Of a stretch of 64,000 nucleotides of DNA, positions 47,709 to 57,400 are shown one piece after another (position 1 is the stretch's first letter; each line of letters starts with the position of its first letter). The DNA comes from Candidatus Liminaster caballi (GTDB lineage Bacteria; Bacteroidota; Bacteroidia; Bacteroidales; UBA3663): NCBI GenBank assembly GCA_018065085.1, contig JAGHUA010000006.1:18780-82779 (forward strand). Reading direction: 5' to 3'. The notes under the pieces were generated by a model. It saw nothing but the letters and a program-made list of their open reading frames with translations, did not search any database and was not told the DNA's origin. A program made the position numbers and the translations under genes.

Positions 47709-47770
47709 CTTTACACTTTACTCATTACACATTACTCTCTTTACCCATTACTCTCGACTCTTTGCCCTTC
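47709..47770 (-). repeat. Purine-rich repeat tract between moxR and the DUF58 gene
   Basis: On the coding (minus) strand this spacer is made of iterated GAGTAATG and GTAAAG words, and is almost free of C after its first bases. It resembles the AAAGAGTAAAG spacer before murD and the AAAGAAT repeat before murC. Confidence 0.75.
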
Positions 47771-47773
47771 TTA

Positions 47774-48766
47774 TCAAGGCACCTCTACCTTGTTGAGAAT
47801 CTCGGCAATCACCTCCTCGGCAGTGAGGTTGTTGGCCTCAGCCTCGTATGACAGGCCGATACGGTGGCGCATCACGTCAGGACATACGACACGTACATCC
47901 TCTGGGATTACATATCCGCGATGCTTCAGGAAAGCGTATGCACGCGCTGCAAGAGCGAGGTTGATCGAAGCACGAGGCGAAGCGCCGCATGAGATCATGT
48001 CCTTCATCGAGTTGAGTTCGTACATCTCAGGGTAACGTGTGGCAAAGACAATGTCAACGATATATTTCTGAATCTTCTCGTCGATATATACCTGCTTGAC
48101 AACCTCGCGAGCGTCGAGAACCTCATCGACCTTCAGCACAGGAGCCACCGACTGCTTGAAACCAGCCAGATGGTTAGCCACGATCAGGCGTTCCTCCTCC
48201 TTCTTTGGATAGTCGATCTTAACCTTGAGCATGAAACGGTCGCACTGAGCCTCAGGCAATGGGTAGGTTCCTTCCTGCTCGATAGGGTTCTGTGTTGCCA
48301 TTACAAGGAATGGCTTGTCGAGCTTAAATGTCTCGCTGCCGATGGTCACCTGACGCTCCTGCATAGCTTCGAGCAGGGCAGACTGCACCTTGGCTGGTGC
48401 ACGGTTGATCTCGTCGGCCAAAACGAAATTGGCAAAGACAGGACCCTTCTTGACCGAGAACTGTTCGTTCTTCTGGCTATATACCATTGTACCGATCACA
48501 TCGGCAGGCAAAAGGTCTGGGGTGAACTGGATACGGCTGTATTTTGCATCAATAAGCTGAGCGAGGGTCTTGATGGCAAGGGTCTTGGCAAGACCAGGCA
48601 CACCTTCGAGCAGGATATGACCGTCGGCAAGCAGGCCGATGAGCAAAGACTCGACCAGGTGCTTCTGACCGACGATGATCTGATCCATGCCCTGTGTCAG
48701 CATAGTTACAAACGAGCTTTTGCTCTCAATGAGCTCGTTCAATTCGCGGATGTTTACTGTTTCCAT
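47774..48766 (-). CDS. MoxR-family AAA+ ATPase
   Basis: The ATG at 48766 (METVNIREL) gives 330 residues; an ATG at 48787 would add seven residues and overlap metA. The Walker A reads LLEGVPGLAKT near residue 53, and Walker B FVLADEINRAPAKVQ near residue 118. MoxR ATPases are chaperone-like partners of VWA proteins. This one leads the DUF58-Bat gene set, so it probably powers that complex. Confidence 0.94.
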   Translation of the reverse strand: METVNIRELNELIESKSSFVTMLTQGMDQIIVGQKHLVESLLIGLLADGHILLEGVPGLAKTLAIKTLAQLIDAKYSRIQFTPDLLPADVIGTMVYSQKNEQFSVKKGPVFANFVLADEINRAPAKVQSALLEAMQERQVTIGSETFKLDKPFLVMATQNPIEQEGTYPLPEAQCDRFMLKVKIDYPKKEEERLIVANHLAGFKQSVAPVLKVDEVLDAREVVKQVYIDEKIQKYIVDIVFATRYPEMYELNSMKDMISCGASPRASINLALAARAYAFLKHRGYVIPEDVRVVCPDVMRHRIGLSYEAEANNLTAEEVIAEILNKVEVP

Positions 48767-48783
48767 TATATTGTGTAGTTTTA

Positions 48784-49701
48784 TCAATGAATCTCGTTAA
48801 TGTCGAACGGAGTCGGCTGATATACGTAGTAGTTGAGCCAGTTTGAGAAAAGGAGGTTGGCAGTCGAACGCCAACGCACGATGATCTCCTGGTTCGGATC
48901 ATTGTCCTTATAGTAGTTGACTGGCGGCTGGATGTCAAGTCCCTTGCCCAGATCGCGGCGGTACTCGGTGTCGAGAGTGTCGGGCGCATATTCCGAGTGC
49001 CCGGTCAGGAAGATCTCACGTCCGTCGCGTGCCATGACCATATAGACACCACTCTCCCAGCTCTCTGCCATGATCTTGAGTTCGTCATGCTTGGCGATGT
49101 CCTCAGCGCGCACCTCGCTATGACGGCTCTGAGGCATATAGAACACATCGTCGAAACCTCGGAAGATAGGAGCCATTGGGTCGAGACTGTGATGCTTGAA
49201 CACGCCGAACATCTTCTGGGGCAGCTGATATTTTGGCACATCGAAGAAATGATAGAGTGCTGCCTGTGCTGCCCAGCAGATATACATTGTCGAGGTGACA
49301 TGCGTGCGTGCCCAGTCGAAGATTGTCTCAATCCAATGCCAGTAGCTCACGTCCTCATACTGGAGATGTTCGAGCGGAGCGCCAGTGATGATCATGCCGT
49401 CGAACTTCTGGTCCTGCAGGTCCTCGAACGATGTGTAGAACTGCTCCATGTGCAGGGCCGATGTGTTCTTGCTCTCGTGATTTGGCACCTTGATGAATGT
49501 GATGTCGAGCTGCAAAGGAGTGTTCGACAGCAGACGGATGAGGTCGGTCTCGGTGCGCTCCTTGACTGGCATGAGGTTGAGGATGCCGATGCGCAGCGGA
49601 CGAATGTCCTGCGAGTTGGCACGCTCGTTGTCCATCACAAATATGTTTTCCTGCTTCAATGCCTCGATGGCGGGCAGGTTTTTAGGCAGTTTTACTGGCA
49701 T
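48784..49701 (-). CDS. metA: Homoserine O-acyltransferase MetA, predicted acetyl-CoA type
   Basis: The 305-residue enzyme keeps the catalytic residues at the classic positions: Cys142 (YICWAAQ), His235 and Glu237 (TGHSEYAP). It activates homoserine for methionine synthesis. Residue 111 is Glu (TGAPLEHLQ). In this family Glu111 goes with acetyl-CoA use and Gly111, as in E. coli, with succinyl-CoA, so I predict O-acetylhomoserine as product despite the usual succinyltransferase name. It lies just before moxR and 57 bp after a lipoprotein gene. No promoter of the TAnnTTTG type is evident in front of it. Confidence 0.95.
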   Translation of the reverse strand: MPVKLPKNLPAIEALKQENIFVMDNERANSQDIRPLRIGILNLMPVKERTETDLIRLLSNTPLQLDITFIKVPNHESKNTSALHMEQFYTSFEDLQDQKFDGMIITGAPLEHLQYEDVSYWHWIETIFDWARTHVTSTMYICWAAQAALYHFFDVPKYQLPQKMFGVFKHHSLDPMAPIFRGFDDVFYMPQSRHSEVRAEDIAKHDELKIMAESWESGVYMVMARDGREIFLTGHSEYAPDTLDTEYRRDLGKGLDIQPPVNYYKDNDPNQEIIVRWRSTANLLFSNWLNYYVYQPTPFDINEIH

Positions 49702-49735
49702 CTTTTATTGTTTTTCTCTTTTTGTAATCGTCGGA

Positions 49736-49767
49736 TTTTCGATGAATCGATTATTCGATCAATCGAT
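49736..49767. repeat. Octamer repeat (ATCGAnnn, four units) at a gene end
   Basis: Read on the minus strand: ATCGATTG, ATCGAATA, ATCGATTC, ATCGAAAA, head to tail. The first unit overlaps the last codons of the lipoprotein gene (49759-50625) and the rest lies in the spacer before metA. Confidence 0.75.
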
Positions 49768-50625
49768 CATCACAACCAGGAACTTCGACAGCGACCAGAA
49801 AGCGTCCTTGTCGATGATGCGGAGGGTCAGTTTCTTGTCCACGCCCTTGACCAGTTCGTATGAACTCTCAGGAGCCGATGACAACAGTCGGGCACCCTTG
49901 CTGCCCAATTCGATCTCGTCGATCTGACGCTTATCGACCTCGGTGAATGATGAAGTGTCGAATCCCTTGGTGGTCAGGCGTGCCTTATTGAACACACCAC
50001 CGTCCACGAGGCCCATTTCCTTGAGCACCGACTTGCCAGCCACGATGTAATAGCAGCGGTTGAGAGCGCCGTCCTGCTGGCTGATTGTCTCGGTCTGCTG
50101 TGCCACCACATCCTCGGTCTGTTGCAATGTCTGCTGGGTCTGTGTCAGTTCCGACGACAGCTGATTGATTTGTTCTGACTGCTGGGCGATGGTTGCCTCA
50201 TACTGGGCGATGCGCTGCTGATAGCCGGCAATTTCGTTCTGCATACGTTCGATGCTCTTCTTCAGTTCCTTGTTTTCGTTGAGCACACCCTTATATTTCT
50301 TCTGCATGTCAGTGAGGAGTTTCTGCTTCTCGGTGATCTGCTGTTCAAGGTTATCGAGCTGCTGCAGGAGGCGGGCCTTCTGGTTCTGCAGGTTCTGATC
50401 GTCACTGTTCACTGCTATCTGTCCGTTGATCTTATCGAGTTTCGATGATGCGGCGTTGAGCGTTGACACGAGGTCTGCAAGGTCGTTCTGCTGCTCGATT
50501 GTCACCTGAAGAAGCGAGTCATTGGCCGAACGCACCTCGACGAGCTGCTGCTTGGTCTCGCGATAGTCGCAGGCAGACAGCAGACACATACAAATTGCAA
50601 CAATGCAAAATAAAAGCTTTTTCAT
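49759..50625 (-). CDS. Coiled-coil lipoprotein of unknown function
   Basis: The 288-residue product has a lipobox at Cys19 (LLSAC). A long Gln/Glu/Lys-rich coiled coil runs from about residue 22 to 190 and leads to a small globular C-terminus (VAGKSVLKEMGLVDGGVFNKARL, split here as VAGKSVLKEMG and VFNKARL). The periplasmic or outer-membrane location is inferred from the lipobox. Its ATG overlaps the rsmI stop by 4 bp, so the two are cotranslated. I do not recognise the family well enough to name a function. Confidence 0.85.
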   Translation of the reverse strand: MKKLLFCIVAICMCLLSACDYRETKQQLVEVRSANDSLLQVTIEQQNDLADLVSTLNAASSKLDKINGQIAVNSDDQNLQNQKARLLQQLDNLEQQITEKQKLLTDMQKKYKGVLNENKELKKSIERMQNEIAGYQQRIAQYEATIAQQSEQINQLSSELTQTQQTLQQTEDVVAQQTETISQQDGALNRCYYIVAGKSVLKEMGLVDGGVFNKARLTTKGFDTSSFTEVDKRQIDEIELGSKGARLLSSAPESSYELVKGVDKKLTLRIIDKDAFWSLSKFLVVMID

Positions 50626-51332
50626 ATATCTTTGTATTTATTTTTCTTCTCGGCTTTAGGAGGCTCAGGCATACCGCCCACCAGAAGTACGATCTCGCCC
50701 TTTGGCTCGGTGGCTGTGAAATGTGCGGCAAGCTCGCTGAGAGTGCCATGCACGGTCTCCTGAAATTTCTTCGATATCTCGCGCGCCACTGCAGCCGGAC
50801 GATCGGCTCCGAAATGCGATGCAAGCTGTTCGAGAGTCTTGACCAGACGGTATGGCGACTCATAGAAGATGATGGTGCGCGGTTCGATGGCAAGTTCCTT
50901 CATTCTCGTCTCGCGGCCTTTCTTCTGCGGCAGGAAACCTTCGAAGCAGAACTTCTCGTTTGGCAGTCCGCTCTGCACCAGGGCAGGCACGAAAGCCGTT
51001 GCTCCGGGCAGGCACTCCACCTCGATGCCTCGGCGCACGCATTCCCTCACGAGCATAAAACCCGGATCGCTGATACATGGCGTACCGGCATCGCTGACCA
51101 ATGCCACGGTCATACCCGATGCGATACGGTCGGCCATGGCCTCGCAGGTCTGGTGTTCGTTCCATTTATGGTGGCTCTGCAATGGTGTGTGGATGTCGTA
51201 GTGCTGCATCAGCACGCTGCTTGTCCTCGTGTCTTCAGCCAGCACAAGGTCTGCCTCCTTCAGCACACGGATGGCGCGGAAGGTCATATCCTCAAGGTTA
51301 CCCACAGGCGTTGGCACTACGTATAGTTTCAT
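50622..51332 (-). CDS. rsmI: 16S rRNA (cytidine1402-2'-O)-methyltransferase RsmI
   Basis: I choose the ATG at 51332, giving 236 residues starting MKLYVVPTPVGNLEDMT, the conserved family N-terminus; the open frame reaches 51365. Other hallmarks are AEDTRTSSVLMQHY near 40, VSDAGTPCISDPGF near 83 and FYESPYRLVKTLE near 158. RsmI methylates the ribose of the same C1402 that RsmH (16482) modifies on the base, so both enzymes for this site are in the window. A promoter-like element lies at 51392. Confidence 0.95.
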   Translation of the reverse strand: MKLYVVPTPVGNLEDMTFRAIRVLKEADLVLAEDTRTSSVLMQHYDIHTPLQSHHKWNEHQTCEAMADRIASGMTVALVSDAGTPCISDPGFMLVRECVRRGIEVECLPGATAFVPALVQSGLPNEKFCFEGFLPQKKGRETRMKELAIEPRTIIFYESPYRLVKTLEQLASHFGADRPAAVAREISKKFQETVHGTLSELAAHFTATEPKGEIVLLVGGMPEPPKAEKKNKYKDI

Positions 51333-51391
51333 GTCGGTTAGAATTAAGAAATCTGGCAGTTGCACGAAGGTCTGCCTTATTTATACGGGCG

Positions 51392-51399
51392 CAAATATA
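51392..51399 (-). promoter_or_regulatory. Probable -7 element of rsmI
   Basis: TATATTTG on the minus strand followed by CGC, 60 bp before the chosen rsmI start. The -33 element is weak (ATTG at a 22-base spacing). Confidence 0.5.
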
Positions 51400-51431
51400 G
51401 TGCTTTTTTCAATACCCTGTACAATTTTTGC

Positions 51432-52349
51432 CTAAGGAATGAGCAAAAGAAACATTTTTTCAATATTTTTACGAATAGTTTGCACTTTGGCTGTCGAATT
51501 ATTGACAATAAACACGACCGAATACTCTCGTTTGTCGGTTCCGGTGACGTATCCCGCGTAGGCTACGACCGACTTTGTCGTACCGGTCTTAAGCTGGGCT
51601 TTTCCCATCAGGCACGACGATCTGAGGAAGTACATCACCGTGCCCGTAAGGCCTGCCACAGCCAGCGAGTTACGGAACTCCGTGTCGTCCTTCATCTCGA
51701 ACAGCAGCTGGGTCATCAGATGTGCCGTAATCCTGTCGGCAGGCGCCAGTCCGCAACCGTCATACATCACCAAGGCGTCGGTGTCCAATCCGCGACTCTT
51801 CCAATATGTGCGTATCGAGTCGATGCCCGATGCCAGCGTACAGTTGCCGCTGATCAGATAAGGCAATAGCTCGGCGTTCTCATTAAGGCTCTTCTCGTTT
51901 GTCTTTTTCACGAATTCACGCAAGCTCAATCCAGCGTCTGGAATGGTGGTCAACGGTTTGACATAGTCGCTCTCCACATCCTCGATGAGCCAGTCTGGAT
52001 TATAGCCGATGAGCTGCGGCAACGGCACGCATGTGCTGTCGGCACAAGGCACGCTGTCGGGTATGATATAGTCAGCGCCGAGCAGACGCATGGCTGCGCC
52101 CGTGGTGAAAAGCTTGAGCAGCGATGCCGGCTGTACGGAACGCTGTTCGTCCTGCTGATAGATGACCTCGCCGGTATGCAGGTCGCAGATCTCGACGGCT
52201 ATCGTGGCATGGCGCATCTCAGGCGTTGACTGCCAGTTGGTGAATGCGTGTGGCATCCTACGCATTTGTGCATCGCAGACAGCCGGAGCGACCATGAGCA
52301 ATGCACAAATCAGGGATAAGACAAACGATGGTGAATATTTTATCTTCAT
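51432..52349 (-). CDS. Short S13-family D-Ala-D-Ala carboxypeptidase/endopeptidase (PBP4-like)
   Basis: I start the gene at the ATG at 52349, which gives a signal peptide (ending VCDAQ) and 305 residues; the upstream extension has no signal. All S13 motifs are present: SLLK with Ser76, SLN at 154-156, the block YDGCGLAPADRIT near 196, and KTG at 254-256. Classic PBP4 proteins have about 450 residues with a large inserted domain, so this is a compact version. It would trim or cleave peptidoglycan crosslinks in the periplasm. It starts 4 bp after the DUF4296 gene. Confidence 0.88.
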   Translation of the reverse strand: MKIKYSPSFVLSLICALLMVAPAVCDAQMRRMPHAFTNWQSTPEMRHATIAVEICDLHTGEVIYQQDEQRSVQPASLLKLFTTGAAMRLLGADYIIPDSVPCADSTCVPLPQLIGYNPDWLIEDVESDYVKPLTTIPDAGLSLREFVKKTNEKSLNENAELLPYLISGNCTLASGIDSIRTYWKSRGLDTDALVMYDGCGLAPADRITAHLMTQLLFEMKDDTEFRNSLAVAGLTGTVMYFLRSSCLMGKAQLKTGTTKSVVAYAGYVTGTDKREYSVVFIVNNSTAKVQTIRKNIEKMFLLLIP

Positions 52350-52353
52350 ATAA

Positions 52354-53148
52354 TCAGTTTTGAGGATGCTGATGCAGGCGCATGAGCTCGACATCGTCCA
52401 CGTATGTTGGCTTGAGCACGATGCTGTCTGCCGTCCGGCGCACATTGAGCGACATGATGATTCGTGACAGTTCGACGTCGTCGCTTGCCTTGCACGTCAG
52501 CACAAGGAGGGTATCGGCGCTGAGCAGTCCTGTGCCACAGCCGTCATAAACAGAGTAGGTCTTGCTCTTCTCGTCGTAGTTGACAAGCGCCATTGACGCC
52601 ACTATACCCTGGCCTGCCATCTGCTGAGGGATGTGCAATGACCACCGGAGTGTGTCGCCCTTATGGAATGTGGTGTCAGCCGGGATTGTCCAAATCCTGT
52701 GGGCTGTGAGGCGCTCTTCGTCGAGCAGCTGATGGCGGTTGTTTCTCCAGAGGTCGATGCTATCGCCCGGTTCACAGGGTCCGTACGTATCGTTCATCTC
52801 CGACAGCGCCAGCCATTCCGCGTTCTGCTGTTTCAGGTTGTCCTCCACGTGGTTGTATATGCGGATGAGCTTCTTGAGGTTCTGCGAGTACCACACCAGC
52901 GAGGTGTCATACTGTTCCTTGGTGATGCCGTGTTTGAGCAATACGGCTGCCATCACCTCCTGACCGTATTCGGGACGTTCGCGGTTCTGCGCGTCCTGCA
53001 CGTCGATGAGTCCTTCTGCCAGATGTACGTCCGTGAGCAATGCCGTCATCGTCTCTTCGTCGATGACATGCTTCGGCCTTGAGTTGCATGCACCCAGCAC
53101 GCATATCATGGCTGTCGCAACGGCAATGTAAAGGATAAATCTGCGCAT
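52354..53148 (-). CDS. DUF4296-type lipoprotein
   Basis: The 264-residue lipoprotein has a lipobox at Cys21 (VLGAC). The N-terminal domain (MTALLTDVHLAEGLID... GITKEQYDTSLVWYSQN, about residues 34-95) matches the DUF4296 pattern known in Bacteroidota, where helices surround an HLAE motif. The C-terminal half is beta-rich and unassigned. It is 18 bp after lspA and 4 bp before the S13 peptidase gene. That places it in an envelope-related operon; its function is unknown. Confidence 0.82.
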   Translation of the reverse strand: MRRFILYIAVATAMICVLGACNSRPKHVIDEETMTALLTDVHLAEGLIDVQDAQNRERPEYGQEVMAAVLLKHGITKEQYDTSLVWYSQNLKKLIRIYNHVEDNLKQQNAEWLALSEMNDTYGPCEPGDSIDLWRNNRHQLLDEERLTAHRIWTIPADTTFHKGDTLRWSLHIPQQMAGQGIVASMALVNYDEKSKTYSVYDGCGTGLLSADTLLVLTCKASDDVELSRIIMSLNVRRTADSIVLKPTYVDDVELMRLHQHPQN

Positions 53149-53166
53149 AAAGCCTTGTCGTAGTGA

Positions 53167-54000
53167 TTACTTTTCCTTGAACACATGCTGTGAGAGCTGT
53201 TTCCAATAGCAGAGGAACAGCAGGGCAATGCCCACTGAGATACAGGCATCGGCGAAGTTGAACACCGGCTTGAAGAACATGAACGGCTCGGAGCTCGATG
53301 GCAGCCACGATGCCCATCGGAACTGCATGAAGCCCCAATCGACCATCTCGCCTGTGCGTGGCATCCAGTCGGGCCATTCAAACTCGATCAACGGGAAGTA
53401 GAGCATATCCACTACCCTGCCCTGCAGCCAGTCGTTGGCAGGAAGATGTCCGGCTGCGGCATCGGCAAAGGTTGCCACATGTCCGATGCTGTCAGTGAAC
53501 AGCTGTCCGTAGAACACACAGTCGATGAGATTGCCGAAAGCGCCTGCCACGATCATCGACAGGATCACCGTCAGCAGCCACGGCATGCCCTTGCGGATAT
53601 GCGTGAACAGATACCATCCGAAGCCGCCGATGGCCACAATCCTGAACACCGTGAGGATGTATTTCGGAGCCAGCACCATGCCCACGCCAAAGGCAGCCAG
53701 CGCAGCCAGCGCAATGCCGAAGAGCGTGCGGCTCAGCTTTCCCTCGCGCACGTATTCATATAAGGAATAGCCCAGCATCAGGGCAATGAGTCCATAGATT
53801 GAAAGCACGAGCGGGCTGTCCAGTTCAGTTCCGTATGCCATTCCGTTGTTCTCGACAAAACACAGATAGAACCAAGACGTCACCTTGTAGCTCTCGTGGA
53901 GCACAAAGTGAGTCTTGATATAAATCTTGGTGATCTGATCGATCAATACGATGGCAAGCATGATGGCCGAAGCCACCGTCATCTTGGTACGATTGGTCAT
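53167..54000 (-). CDS. lspA: Lipoprotein signal peptidase LspA (signal peptidase II), enlarged
   Basis: The 277-residue protein has four or more membrane segments and both catalytic aspartates, in GAFGNLID (near residue 159) and FNFADACI (near residue 249). The usual enzyme has 160-170 residues with about 20 between the two aspartates. Here they are about 90 apart, with a Trp-rich extracytoplasmic loop between. Large loops are common in Bacteroidota LspA. It removes signal peptides from lipidated prolipoproteins, of which this window encodes at least seven. Confidence 0.93.
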   Translation of the reverse strand: MTNRTKMTVASAIMLAIVLIDQITKIYIKTHFVLHESYKVTSWFYLCFVENNGMAYGTELDSPLVLSIYGLIALMLGYSLYEYVREGKLSRTLFGIALAALAAFGVGMVLAPKYILTVFRIVAIGGFGWYLFTHIRKGMPWLLTVILSMIVAGAFGNLIDCVFYGQLFTDSIGHVATFADAAAGHLPANDWLQGRVVDMLYFPLIEFEWPDWMPRTGEMVDWGFMQFRWASWLPSSSEPFMFFKPVFNFADACISVGIALLFLCYWKQLSQHVFKEK

Positions 54001-54007
54001 TGTCTGT

Positions 54008-54385
54008 TTAACGGCGACGCTGCTTGGCTTCGATTGAGAGAGTAGCGTGTGGCACGGCTCGGAGACGTTCCTTTGGGATCAGCTTGCCGGTTTCGCGGCA
54101 GATTCCGTAGGTCTTGTTCTCGATGCGAACCAATGCGCCCTGCAAGCCCTTGATGAACTTTTCTAGACGGGAAGCCTGCAGACCCAGCTCCTCGCGGTTC
54201 AAGGTCTCGGCACCATCCTCCATGTTCTTGAACTGAGGTGCGGTATCACGGTCTGAGTTGTCGCCAAATCGCATGGCGGCACGAAGCTCCGAATATTCGG
54301 CGTTTGCCTTCTCAAGCTTCTCAAGGATCAGCTGCTTGAACTCCTCAAGCTCCTCGTCAGTGTATCTTTCTCTTTCTTCAGCCAT
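54008..54385 (-). CDS. DksA/TraR-family protein with degenerate zinc finger
   Basis: The 125-residue protein has a helical coiled-coil N-terminus (about 10-85) and a C-terminal segment TYGICRETGKLIPKERLRAVPHATL. In full zinc-finger members this segment carries four Cys; only one is left here, so zinc binding is unlikely. DksA-type proteins bind RNA polymerase in its secondary channel. It sits between ileS (26 bp) and lspA (7 bp), a neighbourhood that I believe is common in Bacteroidota. Confidence 0.85.
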   Translation of the reverse strand: MAEERERYTDEELEEFKQLILEKLEKANAEYSELRAAMRFGDNSDRDTAPQFKNMEDGAETLNREELGLQASRLEKFIKGLQGALVRIENKTYGICRETGKLIPKERLRAVPHATLSIEAKQRRR

Positions 54386-54411
54386 AGTATTAGGTTTAAA
54401 AATGCTTTAAC

Positions 54412-57400
54412 TTATTTCTTAATCTGGGCACGAACCACGTATTCGTCCATGTCGAGTTCAACGGCATCGGCAAGGCTTCCAGCAGCCACCACCTCGATCG
54501 ATGTGGCGAGCACCTGGCTTGCGATATAGTCGCCGAACGTCTTCACGGCCTCGTCGGTCTCTGCGTTGCTCTCCACACAGATCTGGATGCGGTCCGTCAC
54601 CTCAAAGCCAGCGGTCTTGCGGTGGTTCTGGATTCGCTTGATCAGCTCGCGAGCCACGCCCTCACACTTCAGTGCCTCGGTGATGGTCACGTCGAGAGCC
54701 ACGGTCACGCGGCCTTCGCTTGCCACGTTCCATCCTGGCATATCCTCCGAGATGATCTCCACATCGCCGGTAAGGATCTCCACGGCTGTGCCTTCAAGCT
54801 CGAAGTTCACGCTGCCGGTCTTCTCGAGCGATGCAATCTGCTCCTGAGTGAGATCGTTGAGCGCAGCAGCAAGGCTCTTCATCAGCTTGCCGTAGCGCTT
54901 GCCCAACTCGCGGAAGTTTGGCTTCACACGCTTCACGAGCACATGATCCTCGCCGCCTGCGATCTTCAGTTCCTTGACGTTCACCTCGCTGAGGATAAGG
55001 TCCTTGACTGCCAGCACGTCCTGCTCCTGTTCGGCATCGACGGCTGGGAAGAGGATGGTCTGGAGTGGCTGACGCACGTTGATCTTCGATGTCTTGCGGA
55101 TCGAGAGCACGAGCGATGTGACGGTCTGTGCCAACTGCATCTTACGTTCGAGGGCCTCGTCGGTCTTGCCTGCCACTGGGAAGTCGGCAAGGTGTACCGA
55201 GACGTTTGCGTCACGTCCGCTGACGGCGTTGAGGTCGCAGAAGAGCTTGTCAGCATAGAATGGAGCGATAGGAGCCATGAGCTTGGCCACGGTCTCAAGA
55301 CATGTGTAGAGTGTCTGATATGCTGCCAGCTTGTCGTCGTTGAGTTCGCCGCCCCAGAAACGTTTGCGGTTAAGGCGTACGTACCAGTTAGAGAGGTTGT
55401 CACACACGAAGGTCTCGATCAGACGGCCTGCCTGTGTCGGCTCGTATGTCTCATAGTTCTTCTCCACCTCGCTGATGAGTGTCGAGAGCGATGAGAGAAT
55501 CCAGCGGTCGATCTCTGGACGCTTCTCTACTGGCACCTCATTCTCATTGCCTGTGAAGCCGTCGATATTGGCATAGAGGGCGAAGAGTTTGTAGGTGTTG
55601 AACAGTGTACCGAAGAACTTGCGGCTCACCTCGCTCACTCCCTCTGGGTCGAACTTAAGGTTGTCCCATGGCGATGCGTTGGTGATCATGTACCAGCGCA
55701 ATGGGTCGGAACCGTACTTCTCGATGGCGCCGAATGGGTCGATGGCATTGCCCAGACGCTTTGACATCTTCTGTCCGTCCTTGGCCAATACGAGGCCGTT
55801 CGAAACGACTGCCTTGTATGCCACTGAGTCGAAGATCATTGTGCCGAGGGCATGGAGGGTGAAGAACCAGCCGCGTGTCTGATCGACGCCCTCTGCGATG
55901 AAGTCGGCAGGATAGATGGTGCGGTTGTCGAATGCCTCCTTGTTCTCGAATGGATAGTGGATCTGAGCGTATGGCATTGCGCCTGAATCAAACCAGACGT
56001 CGATAAGGTCAAGTTCGCGGGTCAGCACATTGCCGCTCTCGCTCACCAGCTTAATGTCATCGACGTATGGACGGTGCAGGTCGATCTTGTCATAGTTCTC
56101 CTTGGTCATGAGACCTGGCACAAAGCCCTTCTCCTTGTATGGGTTCGAAGCCATCACGCCGGCAGCCACTGCCTTCTCGATCTCATTGTAGAGTTCCTCG
56201 ACGCTGCCGATGCAGAGTTCCTCACGGGTGTCGCGGTTACGCCAGATAGGAAGTGGTGTACCCCAATAGCGCGAACGTGACAGGTTCCAGTCGTTGAGGT
56301 TCTCAAGCCACATGCCGAAACGTCCCGTACCGGTTGACTTTGGCTTCCAGTTGATAGTCTTATTGAGCTCGATCATGCGGTCGCGGCACGCTGTGCTGCG
56401 GATGAACCATGAGTCCAGAGGATAGTAGAGCACAGGCTTGTCGGTACGCCAGCAGTGTGGGTAGTTGTGTACGTGCTTCTCCATGCGGAAACACTGGCCT
56501 GCCTTCTTCATCTCAAGGCTCATCACGATGTTCAGGTCGTCGTCCTTGGCTGCTGCCTCGGCATTGTACTTTCCGCCCTCGTTGTATTTCGGAGCGTAGG
56601 CATTCTTCACGAAGTCGCCCTCATGCACGCCGTACTCAGCGCGGTTGACACACTTCTCGACGAACGACTCTGCCAGTTCCTCGCACACATAGTACTTACC
56701 TGTCATATCCACCATCGGACGTGTCTCGCCGAGCTTGTTGATCATGTAGAGGCCAGGGATGTCGGCAGCCTTTGCCACCTTGGCATCGTCGGCACCGAAT
56801 GTCGGAGCGATGTGTACGATACCCGTACCGTCCTCTGTGGTCACATAGTCGCCGAGGATTACGCGGAAAGCGCAGTCGGCACACTCCACGAACTTGTCCT
56901 GACCGTGACTGAACACCTTCTCCGGGTGCTCGGCTGCATACTTGCTGACGAATGCGGCGCTGAGGTCATCGACCTTCTCGCATGGCTTTACCCATGGCAT
57001 GAGCTGATTGTAGTGGATACCTTCGAGGTCGGTGCCCTTGAATCGGGCAACGATACGGTATGGCAGTTTCTTGCCGTCCACCTTCTCGATGTCCAATGCC
57101 TCCATCTCGGCGAGTGTCTGGAGCTCGTCGCCTGCCAGATAAGCCTTGAGTCGTGGCTCGGCGATGATCACTGTCAGCTTGTCGCCGTTGTATGGGTTGA
57201 AGGTCTGAGCTGCCACATAGTCGATGTTAGGGCCTACGCAGAGCGCGGTGTTCGAAGGCAGGGTCCATGGTGTGGTTGTCCAAGCCAGCACAGCCAGCTT
57301 GCCCCATTCCTTCAGGGCTGCTGCATTTTCGATTGCCGACAGTCCGTTGTCAGCAACCTCGAAGATGGCTGTTGCGGTCATGTCCTTCACGTCGCGATAG

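Noticed and set aside
52350..52445. Upstream extension of the S13 peptidase
   Set aside because: It overlaps the DUF4296 gene and hides a good signal peptide that starts at 52349.
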